NCBI GenBank assembly: GCA_025935735.1
Contig: JAICUS010000080.1
Coordinates: forward strand, 1-14,820
DNA: 14,820 bases
Origin: Solirubrobacteraceae bacterium
GTDB lineage: Bacteria; Actinomycetota; Thermoleophilia; Solirubrobacterales; Solirubrobacteraceae
Direction: 5' to 3'
Positions 13,355 through 14,820 of this stretch are shown here, piece after piece; the stretch's first letter is position 1, and each line of letters starts with the position of its first letter. The notes below the pieces were generated by a model. That model saw nothing but the letters and a program-made list of their open reading frames with translations, ran no database searches and was not told the DNA's origin. Position numbers and translations under genes: made by a program.

Positions 13355-14820
13355 CGAACCCCTCCGAGCCGGCGATCTCCTCGAGCACGTCGGCGGGCAC
13401 CGGCGAGTCCGTGGTCACCGCCATCACGGCGAGGTCGGAGGGCCCGACGTCGGTGCGCCCCACGGCGGCGGCCGAGATGTTCACGCCGCGCTCGCCCAGC
13501 CGGGTGCCGACGCGGCCGACCATCCCCGGCACGTCGGAGTAGCGGAACAGCGCCAGGTGCGGGTCGTCGATCTGCAGGTTGAAGCGCTGCCCCCAGGCCT
13601 CGAGCAGGTGCGGGCGGTGCAGCCGGCCGAGCGTCGTGCCGACGACGCGCTCGGCGCCGATCGTCACGCGGATCAGCGACTCGTAGTCGCGCGCCGTGGC
13701 CTCGCGGCGCTCGGACACCTGGATCCCGCGCTCCTCGGCCAGCGCGGGCGCGTTGACCAGGTTGACCTCCTCCTCCGTGCGCCCGGCCAGCAGGCCGTTG
13801 AGCACCGAGAGGGTGAGCAGCCGGGTGTCGCGCTCGGCCACCCGGCCGAGGTACTCGATCTCGACGCGCTCGACGCTCTCGGCCAGGGTCCCGGCGATCC
13901 GGCCGAGGCGCCGGGAGAGCGGCAGGAACGGGCCGAGCGCCTCCATGTCCTCCGCGCTGACCGCGGGGATGTTGACCGCGGTGGAGACGACCCCGCCGGT
14001 CAGCGCGGCCACCACCTGCTCGGCGGTCTGCACGCCGGCGCGGTCCTGGGCCTCGGCGGTCGACGCGCCGAGGTGCGGCGTGACCACCACGTTCGGATAG
14101 CCGAACAGCGGGTGGTCGGTGATCGGCTCCTGCGCGAACACGTCGAGCGCGGCGCCGGCCACCTTGCCGCTGTCGATGGCGGCGCGCAGGTCCTCGTCGA
14201 CCACCAGCGGGCCGCGGGCCACGTTGACGATCCGCACGCCGTCCCTGCACAGCGCGAGCGTGTCGCGGTTGATGAAGCCCTGGGTCTCCGGCGTCTTGGG
14301 CAGGTGCAGCGTGACGAAGTCGGCGCGCGCCAGCGCGTCCTGCGGCGACTCGGCGCGCTCGACGCCCAGCTCGCGGAAGCGCTCGTTGGCCACGAACGGG
14401 TCGTAGGCCACCACGTGCATCCCGAACGCCCGGGCGCGGCCGGCCACGAGCTGGCCGATGCGGCCGAACCCGAGGATCGCCAGGGTCTTGCCATCGACCT
14501 CGGTGCCGCCGAACTTCGAGCGCTCCCACTTGCCCGAGGTCAGGCTGGCGTGGGCCTGCGGGATGTTGCGGGCCAGCGCGAGCATCAGCGCCACGGTGTG
14601 CTCGGCCGCGGCCACGGTGTTGGCCTCGGGCGCGTTGGCCACGATGATCCCGCGCTTGCTGGCCGCCGGGACGTCGACGTTGTCCACGCCGACGCCCGCC
14701 CGGCCGATCACCCGCAGGTTGCGCGCCCGCTCGATCAGCTCCGCGTCCGCCTTGGTGGCCGAGCGGATCAGCATCCCGTGGTAGCCGCCGATGCGCTCGA
14801 GCAGCTCGTCGCGGGTCCAG
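13326..14820 (-). CDS. serA: D-3-phosphoglycerate dehydrogenase, start beyond right edge
   Basis: Oxidises 3-phosphoglycerate to 3-phosphohydroxypyruvate with NAD+, the first step of serine biosynthesis. The reading frame stays open to the window edge (upstream codons read WTRDELLERIGGYHGMLIRS, the usual SerA N-terminal helix), so the Met at 14774 is internal and roughly 40 residues are missing. Visible in order: NAD-binding GFGRIGQ, LHLPKTPETQGFIN, catalytic Arg in NVARGPLVVDE, Glu in VFAQEPI, His in PHLGAST, an allosteric substrate-binding (ASB) domain, and a C-terminal ACT domain (LFRYSDVPGMVGRVG to the end). This is the long SerA form whose ACT domain is expected to bind serine. It shares strand with leuA at the other end of the window. 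Confidence 0.95.
   Translation of the reverse strand, partial: WTRDELLERIGGYHGMLIRSATKADAELIERARNLRVIGRAGVGVDNVDVPAASKRGIIVANAPEANTVAAAEHTVALMLALARNIPQAHASLTSGKWERSKFGGTEVDGKTLAILGFGRIGQLVAGRARAFGMHVVAYDPFVANERFRELGVERAESPQDALARADFVTLHLPKTPETQGFINRDTLALCRDGVRIVNVARGPLVVDEDLRAAIDSGKVAGAALDVFAQEPITDHPLFGYPNVVVTPHLGASTAEAQDRAGVQTAEQVVAALTGGVVSTAVNIPAVSAEDMEALGPFLPLSRRLGRIAGTLAESVERVEIEYLGRVAERDTRLLTLSVLNGLLAGRTEEEVNLVNAPALAEERGIQVSERREATARDYESLIRVTIGAERVVGTTLGRLHRPHLLEAWGQRFNLQIDDPHLALFRYSDVPGMVGRVGTRLGERGVNISAAAVGRTDVGPSDLAVMAVTTDSPVPADVLEEIAGSEGFVSGRAIPLD

Noticed and set aside
1..14820. tRNA, rRNA, CRISPR array, insertion sequence or attachment site
   Set aside because: I saw no cloverleaf ending in GGTTCRA-type arms, no regularly spaced repeats, no transposase sequence and no terminal inverted repeats in the window.

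Overview
The window is very GC-rich and densely coded, with GTG/ATG starts, 4-base gene overlaps, PucR-type regulation and a GAF/SpoIIE-phosphatase/RsbW-like signalling protein. This points to a high-GC actinobacterium. The overall style would suit Thermoleophilia/Solirubrobacterales, but that placement is inference only.

Layout. Both ends are fragments of biosynthetic genes on the minus strand: the 5' part of leuA (2-isopropylmalate synthase) at the left edge and most of serA (phosphoglycerate dehydrogenase) at the right edge. Between them lie two blocks. Block 1 (about 660-9379) is a polyamine uptake and catabolism locus. A minus-strand set, pucR-like regulator > class III aminotransferase > FAD amine oxidoreductase, diverges from a plus-strand potA-potD-potB-potC ABC transporter operon. 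Block 2 (about 9399-13354, plus strand) is a signalling locus: a 705-aa GAF-GAF-SpoIIE phosphatase-HATPase protein, a STAS anti-anti-sigma protein whose start overlaps it, and an 8-TM HD-GYP protein that overlaps the 3' end of serA tail to tail.

How the genes work together. The ABC system would import putrescine/spermidine-type substrates, and the aminotransferase and FAD oxidoreductase would strip their amino groups. The PucR regulator probably controls both arms from the divergent intergenic region, which holds a perfect 17-bp palindrome (5224-5240) and a 9-bp inverted repeat pair (5247-5298). The phosphatase/kinase and STAS proteins form a compact partner-switching module; no sigma factor is visible next to it.

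Most notable observation. Between the oxidoreductase stop and the leuA start there is a 16-codon ORF on the minus strand (591-644) encoding [16 protein letters not shown], with 7 Leu of 16. It is followed by hairpins and by segments complementary to the leuA Shine-Dalgarno region. This looks like a ribosome-mediated leucine attenuator. Other points of interest are a near-identical tandem GAF duplication, a probable leaderless promoter for the signalling gene, and the placement of the whole 12.8-kb block between two co-oriented amino-acid biosynthesis genes.

No gene-free stretch exceeds 300 bases; the longest are 521-659 (leuA leader region) and 5217-5348 (divergent regulatory region).
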